From the NCBI RefSeq assembly GCF_009766095.1, contig NZ_LMUD01000044.1, forward strand, positions 91,961-138,444: DNA of 46,484 nucleotides, in the 5' to 3' direction. The DNA comes from Granulicella sp. S190. Lineage in GTDB: Bacteria; Acidobacteriota; Terriglobia; Terriglobales; Acidobacteriaceae. A model generated the notes under the pieces. It was given only the letters and a program-made list of their open reading frames with translations, searched no databases and was not told the origin of the DNA. This document shows, in pieces, positions 17,143-25,354 of the stretch (its first letter is position 1; every line of letters begins with the position of its first letter). The position numbers were made by a program, and so were the translations under genes.

Positions 17143-17511
17143 ATGACTCAAAACTCCAATCTCGTTCTCTGCGTGGACGACGAACGAATCGGACTCGAAG
17201 TCCGCAAGATCTTGTTGGAACGCGCTGGATACCGGGTACTGACAGCCTCGGATGGGCCCACCGGACTTGCAATCTTCTCGACCGAGCCCATCGAAGCAGT
17301 CGTCCTCGACTACTCCATGCCGGGCATGCATGGCGGCGAGATCGCAATCCAGATGCGCCGGACCAAGCCAACCGTCCCTATCCTCCTGCTTTCCGCTTAC
17401 ATTGGCCTGGCCCCCGAAGTGACCGCTGTCGTCGATCTATATATGACCAAGGGAGAGGGAGCGCCAGTCCTGCTCGAAAAGTTGGGCGCCCTCCTGCAAC
17501 CGGTGAGCTGA
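17143..17511 (+). CDS. Stand-alone response-regulator receiver protein
   Basis: This is a 122-residue single-domain receiver with no output domain. Key residues are the acidic pair VDDE (11-14), phospho-acceptor D56 in VVLDYSMPGMHGGE, S in LLLSAY, and the conserved Lys in YMTKGEG. The ATG at 17143 is used because it begins directly at the receiver fold; the frame is open further upstream but encodes no sensible sequence. It sits 37 bases before a histidine kinase and is probably its phosphorelay partner. Without an output domain it must act by protein contact or as a phosphate sink. Confidence 0.88.
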   Translation: MTQNSNLVLCVDDERIGLEVRKILLERAGYRVLTASDGPTGLAIFSTEPIEAVVLDYSMPGMHGGEIAIQMRRTKPTVPILLLSAYIGLAPEVTAVVDLYMTKGEGAPVLLEKLGALLQPVS

Positions 17512-17548
17512 TCCCACAAAGAGTTGCATCATAGGGAACGAGAGGGTT

Positions 17549-19348
17549 GTGAATCTAAGTCAGTTCAATCATATTTTGCGGCAGGTCTTCGCATTGCCTG
17601 TCGTGGCGCTGCTGGTGGTCGCCGGCGCCCTCTACGTTCAGATTCGGGGATCCAACGCAACCGTCAATCTGATCCAGGAGTCCGATGCGCGAATATCGCA
17701 GGCGACCCTGCTCTCCAAACTCATTGTCGATGAGGAGTCAGGCCTCCGTGGATACGAAACCACAGGCGATACAAGATTCCTTCAGCCCTTTTACGATGCA
17801 GAATCCCATCTGCAAACTGAAATCCAGATTCTCGACAATATGGCCGGGGCCGATGCCGATCAGAAGCATGACATCGTTGACCTCCGTGATGAACATCAGA
17901 CCTGGCAGGACGCCTTCGCTCTCCCCGTCATCGCCACCGTCCGCGCTGGAGGGCAGACCAACGACGTCGACCTGAACCTTCACGGCAAGGTTTTGATGGA
18001 TAACGTCCGTCATGACCTCGACGACATCATCCAGAAGGCCGAGGCCAGCCGCACCCGGCGCATCGCCCGCTGGCATCGTCAGGTGCACAGCCTCCTTCTC
18101 GTGTTGCTCGCTCTGGCACTCGGCATGGGAATACTGATCGGGCTCTTCACCCGCGACCGCCTCCATGCTGTCTCTGCCGCCTACCGGGGCTCACTCGACA
18201 TCCTCGGTCGACGCGCCGAGGAGCTCTACCAATCCGAGCAGCAGCTTCGTACCACCCTCGACTCCATCGGCGACGGCGTCATCACCTGCGATGCCGAAGG
18301 CTGCATCCAGATGATGAATCCCGTAGCCACAGAGCTGACCGGCTGGAGCCAACCCGCGGCCAAAGGCCAGCGCCTCGAAGACGTCTTCCGCATCGTCAGC
18401 GAGACCACGCGGCAACCCGTCGAGACGCCCGTAGCTAAAGTCATGCGACTGCATAAGACCGTTGGTATGGCCAACCACCACACCATTCTTCTGCGCAAAG
18501 ACGGCACCGAGCTCGACATCTCCGACAGCGGAGCGCCCATCCGCGACAAAGCCGGAAACACCATCGGCATCGTCCTCGTCTTTCGCGACATCACCATGGA
18601 GCGCAAGACCCAGGAAGCTCTCATCGCCAACGAAAAGCTCGCCGTCGCCGGACGTCTCGCCGCAACCATCGCCCACGAAATTCACAATCCCCTCGACTCC
18701 GTCTCCAACCTGCTCTACCTCATGCGCAACGGTGCCACCCCGGAAGAGTCAGTCCACTTCATGGACATGGCCGGGCAGGAGCTGGCTCGAGTGACCCAGA
18801 TCAGCCGCGCCATGCTCGGCCTCTATCGTGAGTCGAAGGCTCCCGTCGTCGTCGACCTCAAAGAGATGCTCGAAGAGATCCTGCTCCTGATGGAGAGGCG
18901 GCTCAGCGACCTCGGCGTCACCGTCTCCACCGAAATCCCAAACCGGGTCGAGGTCTCTGCCTTCCCCGCCGAGCTGCGTCAGGTCTTCACCAATCTCATC
19001 ACCAACGCAGCTGAGGCAGCAGGCGCAGGCGGCGAGATCAAAGTCGCCATCCAACCGCAAGGCCAGGCGATTGAACCCGGCGGGCAGAAGCACCAAGCCG
19101 GCGCGACCGTCACCATCACCGACAACGGCCCCGGCATCCCCGACGAGATACAGCCGCATCTCTTCCAGCCCTTCTTCACCACCAAAGGAGAGCATGGCAC
19201 CGGCCTCGGTCTATGGGTTAGCCGTGGCATCATCAACAAACACGGTGGCACCATCACTGTCGCAAGCGACACCGGCGCCGAAGTCCACGGCACCGCCGTT
19301 AGCGTCTTCCTCGCCAAAAACCCCACCATCAACGCAGGCGGCGATTAG
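17549..19348 (+). CDS. CHASE3-PAS sensor histidine kinase
   Basis: This 599-residue membrane kinase begins with a transmembrane helix (VFALPVVALLVVAGALYVQI) and a helical periplasmic CHASE3-like domain containing LSKLIVDEESGLRGYETTGD and the following FLQPFYDAE. A second helix (VHSLLLVLLALALGMGILIGL) follows, then a PAS domain (LRTTLDSIGDGVITCDAEG). The HisKA motif is AATIAHEIHNPLDSVSNLL with His near 376, and the ATPase domain has FTNLITNAAEAAG, ITDNGPGIPDEI and GTGLGLWVSRGI. The ligand is unknown. The GTG start follows GAGAGGG. It pairs with the receiver gene just upstream. Confidence 0.9.
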   Translation: MNLSQFNHILRQVFALPVVALLVVAGALYVQIRGSNATVNLIQESDARISQATLLSKLIVDEESGLRGYETTGDTRFLQPFYDAESHLQTEIQILDNMAGADADQKHDIVDLRDEHQTWQDAFALPVIATVRAGGQTNDVDLNLHGKVLMDNVRHDLDDIIQKAEASRTRRIARWHRQVHSLLLVLLALALGMGILIGLFTRDRLHAVSAAYRGSLDILGRRAEELYQSEQQLRTTLDSIGDGVITCDAEGCIQMMNPVATELTGWSQPAAKGQRLEDVFRIVSETTRQPVETPVAKVMRLHKTVGMANHHTILLRKDGTELDISDSGAPIRDKAGNTIGIVLVFRDITMERKTQEALIANEKLAVAGRLAATIAHEIHNPLDSVSNLLYLMRNGATPEESVHFMDMAGQELARVTQISRAMLGLYRESKAPVVVDLKEMLEEILLLMERRLSDLGVTVSTEIPNRVEVSAFPAELRQVFTNLITNAAEAAGAGGEIKVAIQPQGQAIEPGGQKHQAGATVTITDNGPGIPDEIQPHLFQPFFTTKGEHGTGLGLWVSRGIINKHGGTITVASDTGAEVHGTAVSVFLAKNPTINAGGD

Positions 19349-19361
19349 CGTAGCGCCAACG

Positions 19362-20408
19362 CTAAAGCGCCTTCAGCTCCTCCGACACAATCGCCGCTGC
19401 CCTCTCACACGCCGCACGATCCACATCGTAGTGCGTTACAAACCGCACCGCGTGAGCTCCGATCGCGCTGACCGCCACGCCCCTCTGCTTCAAGCCCGCC
19501 GCGAACGCCGCGGCATCGCCCCCGCTCGCTGAACCAACTCCGTGCAGTTTGAAGATCACAATGTTAGTCTGCACCGCATCCAGATCGATCTCCGCCTTTG
19601 CAGGATGCGCCGCAACCGCCTCTGCCAGCAGCTGCGCATTCGCATGGTCCTCATGCAGCCGCTTCGGCATCTCATGCAGCGCAATCAGCCCGGCAGCCGC
19701 AAGAATCCCCGCCTGCCGCATCCCCCCGCCCAGCGCCTTCCGGTAGATCCTCGCCTCTTCCATCGCCTTCCTGCTACCCACAAGCATCGAACCCACCGGC
19801 GCTCCCAGCCCCTTCGACAAGCAGAACATCACCGTATCGAATCCGCTCGTAAGCTCCTTCACGCTGATCCCCAGCGCCACCGCCGCATTAAAAATCCGCG
19901 CCCCATCCAGGTGAACCGGCAGCCCCGCCTCGTGAGCACCCGCCCATACGCCCTCCAGCACCGGCAGCGGGGTCACCGTACCGCCCGCCATGTTATGCGT
20001 ATTCTCCAGGCTCACCAGCCCCGTCTGCGCACGGTAGTAAATCTTCGCCCCGATCGCAGGCTTGATATGCTCCCACGTCAGAATCCCTCGCTCCGCCGCA
20101 ACCGTCCGCGCCTGGCAGCCAGCAAACGCCGCCATCATCGCCATCTCCCAATCCAGCACATGCGACCGCGCCTCGCAGATCACCTCCTGCCCATGCTGCG
20201 TATGCAGGCGAATCGCAATCTGGTTCCCCATCGTCCCCGTCGGCACAAACAGAGCAGCCTCGCGTCCGAACACCTGCGCCGCCTCGCTCTCCAGCCGGTT
20301 GATCGTTGGGTCTTCTCCATAAACATCGTCGCCTACCTCCGCGGAGGCCATCGCCTCACGCATGGCTGCAGTAGGGCGGGTGACGGTGTCGCTGCGCAGA
20401 TCGATCAT
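19362..20408 (-). CDS. ltaE: Low-specificity L-threonine aldolase (beta-eliminating lyase family)
   Basis: This 348-residue PLP enzyme cleaves L-threonine/allo-threonine to glycine and acetaldehyde. Markers are the N-terminal MIDLRSDTVTRPTAAMREAM and EVGDDVYGEDPTINRLE, FVPTGTMGNQIAI, the His in CEARSHVLDWEM, Asp/Arg of HLDGARIFNAAVALG, and the PLP lysine in MFCLSKGLGAPVGS near residue 197. The length is normal. It is 38 bases downstream of hemW on the same strand and may be co-transcribed with it, although the functions are unrelated. Confidence 0.92.
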   Translation of the reverse strand: MIDLRSDTVTRPTAAMREAMASAEVGDDVYGEDPTINRLESEAAQVFGREAALFVPTGTMGNQIAIRLHTQHGQEVICEARSHVLDWEMAMMAAFAGCQARTVAAERGILTWEHIKPAIGAKIYYRAQTGLVSLENTHNMAGGTVTPLPVLEGVWAGAHEAGLPVHLDGARIFNAAVALGISVKELTSGFDTVMFCLSKGLGAPVGSMLVGSRKAMEEARIYRKALGGGMRQAGILAAAGLIALHEMPKRLHEDHANAQLLAEAVAAHPAKAEIDLDAVQTNIVIFKLHGVGSASGGDAAAFAAGLKQRGVAVSAIGAHAVRFVTHYDVDRAACERAAAIVSEELKAL

Positions 20409-20446
20409 GGTATTCGTTCTCTCCTCGGTGTGTAGTACTTCGTTTG

Positions 20447-21673
20447 TTACGCAGCCGCTGGAATCAACAAGCGGCTGAAAACTTCGTTCGAAACCACGCG
20501 ACCCTGCGCAGTCAACCGTATCCTGTCGGACTCAACCTCCAACAAACCAGCATCGCGAACCTCATTCAGCGCAGGCATCGCCTCAAGCAGAAGCCGCTCG
20601 CCGAACTCTCTTCGCAACACTCCAAGATCGATGCCTTCATTCAAGCGCAGTCCAAGAAAGAGCGACTCTTCAAAGGCGTCGCTGCGCCCCACTCTATCTA
20701 CTTCCTCATCGTCACCCCCCCGCTCCATTGGAAGCAGCGGAAACGAACTAGACACCGTGCCCTGCAAAAGATAGCGATCCAGATCGCTCGTGTTAGCGAA
20801 CCTCACCGCATCCTCTCCTGCAGGCAGCATGGAGTGAGCATCCAACCCAAATCCAATATAAGAATGTCGCCGCCAGTACTTCAGATTGTGCCGCGAAGCA
20901 TGTCCCTCCCGCGCAAAGTTCGAGATCTCATACTGCTCAATCCCCGCCTCACCCAGCAGCTCACAAGCCCGCTGATACCACTCCGACGCCTCATCCTCCG
21001 AAGCCACATCCCCAGCACCATAGCGGCTCCCCTGCTTCAACATCTCGCGCCCCAGCCGCGACTCGTCATCCACCTCCAGCAGATAGACACTCACATGCGG
21101 CACGCCGCTCGCAATCGCCTGCTCCACCGAGTACCGCCAACTCTGCGCCGTCTGGTGAGGCAGCCCTGCGATCAGATCGAGATTGATCTCTCCCACCCCT
21201 GCCCGTCTCACCCTCGAAATCTCCGCCTCGCACTGCTCCCGCGTATGCAGCCGCCCCACCGCCGCACTCTCGCGATCGACAAACGACTGCACCCCAAAGC
21301 TGATCCGGTTCATCCCCTGCCGCAGCAACTCTTCGAGCGTCTCCTCCGCAAGCTGCCCCGGCGCGCACTCCAGCGTGATCTCCGCGCCGCTCTCTAAGCC
21401 AAACTCGCCACGCAAACTGCGAAAGATCTCCGCAAACTGCTCCCCTGAAAGCAGGCTCGGTGTCCCACCCCCAAAGTAGATCGTATCGACCACCCTCGGC
21501 AGCGACGCACTGATCTTCTCCGCCGCCGCATGCGCCCCGCGAATCTCTCCGCACAGACGATCCACATACTGCTGCATCCGCTCCGGGCCAAACACTCCCG
21601 AGGCAAAGTTACAGAACGTGCACTTTGCCTTGCAGAATGGAACCGAGATGTAGACCCCAACAGATCCAGCCAT
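20447..21673 (-). CDS. hemW: Radical SAM protein HemW (CPO-like haem chaperone)
   Basis: This 408-residue radical SAM protein opens with GVYISVPFCKAKCTFCNFAS. The Cys-x3-Cys-x2-Cys cluster motif at about 14-21 followed by 'C-x-F' is typical of HemN/HemW. It continues with TIYFGGGTPSLLSGEQF, ITLECAPGQL (HemW/HemN have E-x-N/A-P), NRISFGVQSFVDRE and LIAGLPHQTAQSW. The C-terminal HemN-type domain has EQYEISNFAREGHASRHNLKYW. The lack of an extended N-terminus favours HemW (haem binding/transfer) over the oxygen-independent oxidase HemN. It is divergent from the DUF1223 gene, with a 103-base gap. Confidence 0.92.
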   Translation of the reverse strand: MAGSVGVYISVPFCKAKCTFCNFASGVFGPERMQQYVDRLCGEIRGAHAAAEKISASLPRVVDTIYFGGGTPSLLSGEQFAEIFRSLRGEFGLESGAEITLECAPGQLAEETLEELLRQGMNRISFGVQSFVDRESAAVGRLHTREQCEAEISRVRRAGVGEINLDLIAGLPHQTAQSWRYSVEQAIASGVPHVSVYLLEVDDESRLGREMLKQGSRYGAGDVASEDEASEWYQRACELLGEAGIEQYEISNFAREGHASRHNLKYWRRHSYIGFGLDAHSMLPAGEDAVRFANTSDLDRYLLQGTVSSSFPLLPMERGGDDEEVDRVGRSDAFEESLFLGLRLNEGIDLGVLRREFGERLLLEAMPALNEVRDAGLLEVESDRIRLTAQGRVVSNEVFSRLLIPAAA

Positions 21674-21776
21674 CGACGCGAACGACCCTCACCTGCAATT
21701 GTTTCACGCCTCATTCTTTTACGCAGACGTAACGAATCCGGCTGCAAAGACTCTAATCTGGCAGAGGTTCAGCCCC

Positions 21777-22553
21777 ATGTTGCAGATTCGCTCCTTCACC
21801 ACCGCAGCTCTAGCTTCCCTTCTCCTCGCAGCCCCCCTCACAGCCTTCTCGCAGTCTGCTCCGTCCAATCGCACCCCGGTCCTGGTCGAACTCTTCACCT
21901 CCGAAGGCTGCTCCAGCTGTCCTCCCGCCGACGCCCTGCTGGCGAAGCTCGACCACGATCAGCCCATACAAAACGCCGACATCATCGTCCTCGGCGAACA
22001 CGTCGACTACTGGGACGACCTCGGCTGGCACGACCGCTTCTCCTCGCATCAGTACACCGAGCGCCAGAGCCAGTACAGCGCTCGCCTCGGCGTCGACGGC
22101 GTCTACACTCCGCAGATGATCGTCGACGGAACCGACCAGTTCGTCGGCAACGACACCTCGCGTGCGCGCCGCGCCATCACCACCGCAGCACAAAAGACGA
22201 AGCTCAATCTAGCTCTCTCCCATCCCACACTCGACGCGCGAAAGATCTCCGCCTCAGTCTCGCTTCCTGCCTCGTCTCAGTCGCATGCAGAGCTCTACGC
22301 CGCCCTCGTTGATCCGATGGACACCACCGACGTTCGCAACGGAGAAAACGGCGGACGACGCCTTCAGCACGTCGGAGTCGTTCGAAATCTCCAGCGCATC
22401 GGCTCCCTGAAGGATCTCGACTCAGGCCCGCTCCACTTCAGCCTCGATGCTCCCGCCGACGCAAAGCTCGCCGACATGCGCGTCGTCGTCTTCGCCCAGC
22501 AGAGCGGCCAGGGCAACGTCCTCGGCGCAGTCGTAACCGATGTGAAACCCTGA
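21777..22553 (+). CDS. DUF1223 thioredoxin-like exported protein
   Basis: This 258-residue protein belongs to DUF1223. It has a signal peptide (residues 1-25, LLLAAPLTAFS-Q) and then TPVLVELFTSEGCSSCPPADALL with a CSSC motif at 45-48, as in thioredoxin folds. It continues with VDYWDDLGWHDRFSSHQYTERQ and GVYTPQMIVDGTDQFVG, all family signatures. It is probably periplasmic, with thiol-redox activity implied but unproven. The ATG at 21777 places the signal peptide at the very N-terminus; the frame opens earlier but the added sequence is not signal-like. An ABC exporter follows 58 bases downstream. Confidence 0.9.
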   Translation: MLQIRSFTTAALASLLLAAPLTAFSQSAPSNRTPVLVELFTSEGCSSCPPADALLAKLDHDQPIQNADIIVLGEHVDYWDDLGWHDRFSSHQYTERQSQYSARLGVDGVYTPQMIVDGTDQFVGNDTSRARRAITTAAQKTKLNLALSHPTLDARKISASVSLPASSQSHAELYAALVDPMDTTDVRNGENGGRRLQHVGVVRNLQRIGSLKDLDSGPLHFSLDAPADAKLADMRVVVFAQQSGQGNVLGAVVTDVKP

Positions 22554-22611
22554 TAAAACCTGTGCTCCCGAATCCTCGTCGGCCTTGAAGCATCTAGAAT
22601 AGAAGCTGCTC

Positions 22612-24648
22612 ATGGCCGACGACAAAAATCCAAAAGACTCGAAGCAGGATCCCGCAAAAAAACCGTCGCCGGACGATGAAGTCGCCGGCAAGGCCTACGA
22701 CGCGCGCCTCATGCGCCGTCTCCTCACCTATCTCAAGCCCTACAAACTCCAGACCGGCCTCTCCGCCCTCACCATCTTCTTCAAGGCCTCCACCGACGTC
22801 ATGGGCCCGTACCTCGTCAAGGTCGCCGTCGACACCTACATGACCGGCACACCGCCTGCAAAACTCTCCTGGCTCGCGCGGCACCTCAGCCCCAGGCCCA
22901 TGACCGGCATCACCCAGATCGGCTTCCTCTACCTCGGCGCGCTCCTGCTCACCTACGTCCTCGAGTTCGCCCAGACCTACATGATGCAGTGGACAGGCCA
23001 GAAGATCATGTTCGACCTGCGCAGCCAGATCTTCCGCCACCTGCAACGCATGCAGCCCTCGTTCTTCGATCACAACCCTGTCGGCAAGCTCGTCACCCGC
23101 GTCACCTCTGACGTCGATGCCCTCAACGAGATGTTCACCTCCGGCGTACTCGCCATCTTCGAAGACGTCTTCGTTCTCCTCTTCATCGTTCTCATCATGC
23201 TGCGGATGAGCTGGCCGCTCGCGCTCCTCACCCTCTCCGTCATCCCGGCCATCCTCTACGTCACCAAGATCTTCCGCCGCTATGTTCGCGACAGCTACCG
23301 CCGCCAGCGCGCCGCCACCGCACACATCAACTCCTTCACCCAGGAGTACGTCTCCGGCATGTCCATCGTGCAGCTCTTCAACCGTGAAAAGCGGGCCTTC
23401 GACGACTACTCCGCCGTCAACGCCGAAAACAAACAGGCCTGGACCGACGCCATCTTCGCCTACGCCGTCTACTACCCCGTGGTCGAGTTCCTCAGCTCCG
23501 TCGCCATCGCGCTCGTCATCTGGCGCGGCGGCATCTCCGCGCTCCACTACCTTCAGGCGACGCAGCTTCACGTCCTCCAGCCTCTTCTCCATGCTCTGCC
23601 GAAGCCCGGCAGCGTCGTCACCGTCGGCGTCCTCATCGCCTTCATCCAGTACGCGCAGCGCTTCTTCCGCCCCATTCAGGACCTCAGCGAAAAGTACAAC
23701 ATCCTGCAAGCCGCCATGGCCGCCAGCGAGCGCGTCTTCAAGCTGCTCGACACCCAGCCCACCATCGTCTCCCCTGCATCTCCAATCGTAGGAGACAACT
23801 CAGGCCGCGTAGAGTTCCGCAGCGTCTGGTTCACCTATCAAACCCTCGATGAAGCCCAGCGCACTCGCGTCGCCGCCGCCACCGAAGAAGATCTCAACTC
23901 CTTCGCCGACATCGAATGGATCCTTCGCGGCGTCAGCTTCACCGTAGAGCCCGACGAGACCGCCGCCATCGTCGGCCACACCGGAGCAGGAAAGACCACC
24001 ATCACCGGCCTCATGATGCGCTTCTACGACATCCAGCGCGGCACCATCCTCGTCGATGGCGTAGACGTCCGCGAGCAGGATCTGAAAAAACTCCGTCAGC
24101 GCTTCGGTGTCGTCCTGCAGGATCCCTTCCTCTTCACAGGCACCATCGCCGACAACATTCGTCTCGGCTCCAAGTGGATCACCGATGAGCGCCTCCAGCT
24201 CGCCGCCGACGAAGTCAACGTCGGCGACTTCATCCGCTCCCTCCCTCTTCAATTCAACGAGCCCGTCCGCGAGCGCGGCGCTACCCTCTCCACCGGACAG
24301 AAGCAACTCATCAGCTTCGCCCGCGCCCTCGCACACTCCCCGCGCATCCTCATCCTCGACGAAGCCACCAGCTCCGTCGACACCGACACCGAGCTCCGCG
24401 TCCGCCTCGCCCTCTCCCGCATGATCACCGGACGAACCTCCATCCTCATCGCCCACCGCCTCTCCACCATCCAGCGCGCCGACACCATCCTCGTCATGCA
24501 CAAGGGCCAACTCCGCGAACGCGGCACTCACCAGCAGCTCCTCACCGAGCGCGGCCTCTACTGGAAGCTCTACCAGCTCCAGTACCGGGACCAGGAGCTA
24601 GGCACCGGCACCGACTCCATCCCCCTCGAACCCCTCAGCGCCGACTAG
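22612..24648 (+). CDS. ABC exporter (fused permease-ATPase)
   Basis: This 678-residue half-transporter has a charged leader (MADDKNPKDSKQDPAKKP), six helices from about residue 40 to 350, and a C-terminal ATPase. ATPase motifs are Walker A VGHTGAGKTT, Q-loop VLQDPFLFTGTIADNIRLG, signature LSTGQKQLISFARALA, Walker B ILILDEATSSVDTDTE, and H-loop IAHRLSTIQRAD. The signature is LSTGQ rather than LSGGQ. A roughly 25-residue acidic insert (DEAQRTRVAAATEEDL and following) interrupts the first strand pair of the ATPase, before ILRGVSF. Resemblance is to YheI/YheH-MsbA-type multidrug or lipid exporters; the substrate is unknown. The 3' end overlaps the convergent gene by 14 bases. Confidence 0.9.
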   Translation: MADDKNPKDSKQDPAKKPSPDDEVAGKAYDARLMRRLLTYLKPYKLQTGLSALTIFFKASTDVMGPYLVKVAVDTYMTGTPPAKLSWLARHLSPRPMTGITQIGFLYLGALLLTYVLEFAQTYMMQWTGQKIMFDLRSQIFRHLQRMQPSFFDHNPVGKLVTRVTSDVDALNEMFTSGVLAIFEDVFVLLFIVLIMLRMSWPLALLTLSVIPAILYVTKIFRRYVRDSYRRQRAATAHINSFTQEYVSGMSIVQLFNREKRAFDDYSAVNAENKQAWTDAIFAYAVYYPVVEFLSSVAIALVIWRGGISALHYLQATQLHVLQPLLHALPKPGSVVTVGVLIAFIQYAQRFFRPIQDLSEKYNILQAAMAASERVFKLLDTQPTIVSPASPIVGDNSGRVEFRSVWFTYQTLDEAQRTRVAAATEEDLNSFADIEWILRGVSFTVEPDETAAIVGHTGAGKTTITGLMMRFYDIQRGTILVDGVDVREQDLKKLRQRFGVVLQDPFLFTGTIADNIRLGSKWITDERLQLAADEVNVGDFIRSLPLQFNEPVRERGATLSTGQKQLISFARALAHSPRILILDEATSSVDTDTELRVRLALSRMITGRTSILIAHRLSTIQRADTILVMHKGQLRERGTHQQLLTERGLYWKLYQLQYRDQELGTGTDSIPLEPLSAD

Positions 24649-25321
24649 CTCTCTCCCGCTCCGCCGCATTCACGCAATCCTCCACCAGCTTTCTCACCCG
24701 CTTCTCCCGGGCCTCCGGGCTCTGGTAATAAAACACCGCCAGCAAACTCGTTCGCCGCTGCGTCACCGTCAACAGCTCCCATCCCCTCCGCGCCGCCGGA
24801 CGCCCGCGAAACGCCGCCTCCACCACCGGTGGCAGCACCTTCTCGCCCTCCATCGCCAACAGCATCCGTTCGGCCATCTGCTCCGCGCGCCTCTGCCGAG
24901 CCTCCACACTCTTCACCGCGCCCAGCCACTTGCCCACCTCGCGCTGCATCGACTCGCTCTGCTCGCCATACCACCGCGCCAGCCTCTTCTCCCGCTTCAG
25001 AATCGCCGCAAACTCCCGCGTCAGCTCCGCCTCGCGCTCCTCAAGATCCGGCTCAATCGCAACATCCACCATCGCGCCTACCTTCGCACCCGCGGCCAAC
25101 TGCATCTTCTTGTTCACCAGCACGTAGTACCCACCTCGCACCGCATCGCCAAACAGAGAAGTCCGAAAGATCTCCCCGCCCATCTCCACCTTCACCCGAA
25201 GCCGCACCATCTTCTTCCAGGCCTTCTCCACGTCGAACGGCAGCCACACAATCACCCACCCCAGCCCATTACCGGCTGTCTCCAGCACCGCCCGAAACCG
25301 CCTGATCGCACTTAAAACCAT
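24635..25321 (-). CDS. DUF1905 + YdeI/OmdA-like protein
   Basis: This 228-residue soluble protein has an N-terminal DUF1905 beta-barrel-like domain (FRAVLETAGNGLGWVIVWLP through GDAVRGGYYVLVNKKM and GAKVGAMVDVAIEPD). The C-terminal helical YdeI/OmdA-type domain has FAAILKREKRLARWYGEQS and RAEQMAERMLLAMEG. That C-terminal family has been linked to bacteriocin tolerance/OmpD association in enterics, but function is uncertain. I chose the ATG at 25321, with GGAGG 8 bases upstream; the longer frame runs into the divergent lpxB. The spacing to lpxB is only about 33 bases. Confidence 0.8.
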   Translation of the reverse strand: MVLSAIRRFRAVLETAGNGLGWVIVWLPFDVEKAWKKMVRLRVKVEMGGEIFRTSLFGDAVRGGYYVLVNKKMQLAAGAKVGAMVDVAIEPDLEEREAELTREFAAILKREKRLARWYGEQSESMQREVGKWLGAVKSVEARQRRAEQMAERMLLAMEGEKVLPPVVEAAFRGRPAARRGWELLTVTQRRTSLLAVFYYQSPEAREKRVRKLVEDCVNAAERERASRR

Positions 25322-25354
25322 GCAATCCCCTCCAGAAAAATCTACACTGATCCC

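Noticed and set aside
19542..20435. 297-codon plus-strand frame opposite the threonine aldolase
   Set aside because: Arg/His/Pro-rich antisense shadow; the minus-strand aldolase is fully supported by active-site motifs.
22594..23709. 371-codon minus-strand frame opposite the ABC exporter
   Set aside because: Acidic low-complexity antisense shadow of a well-supported ABC transporter.
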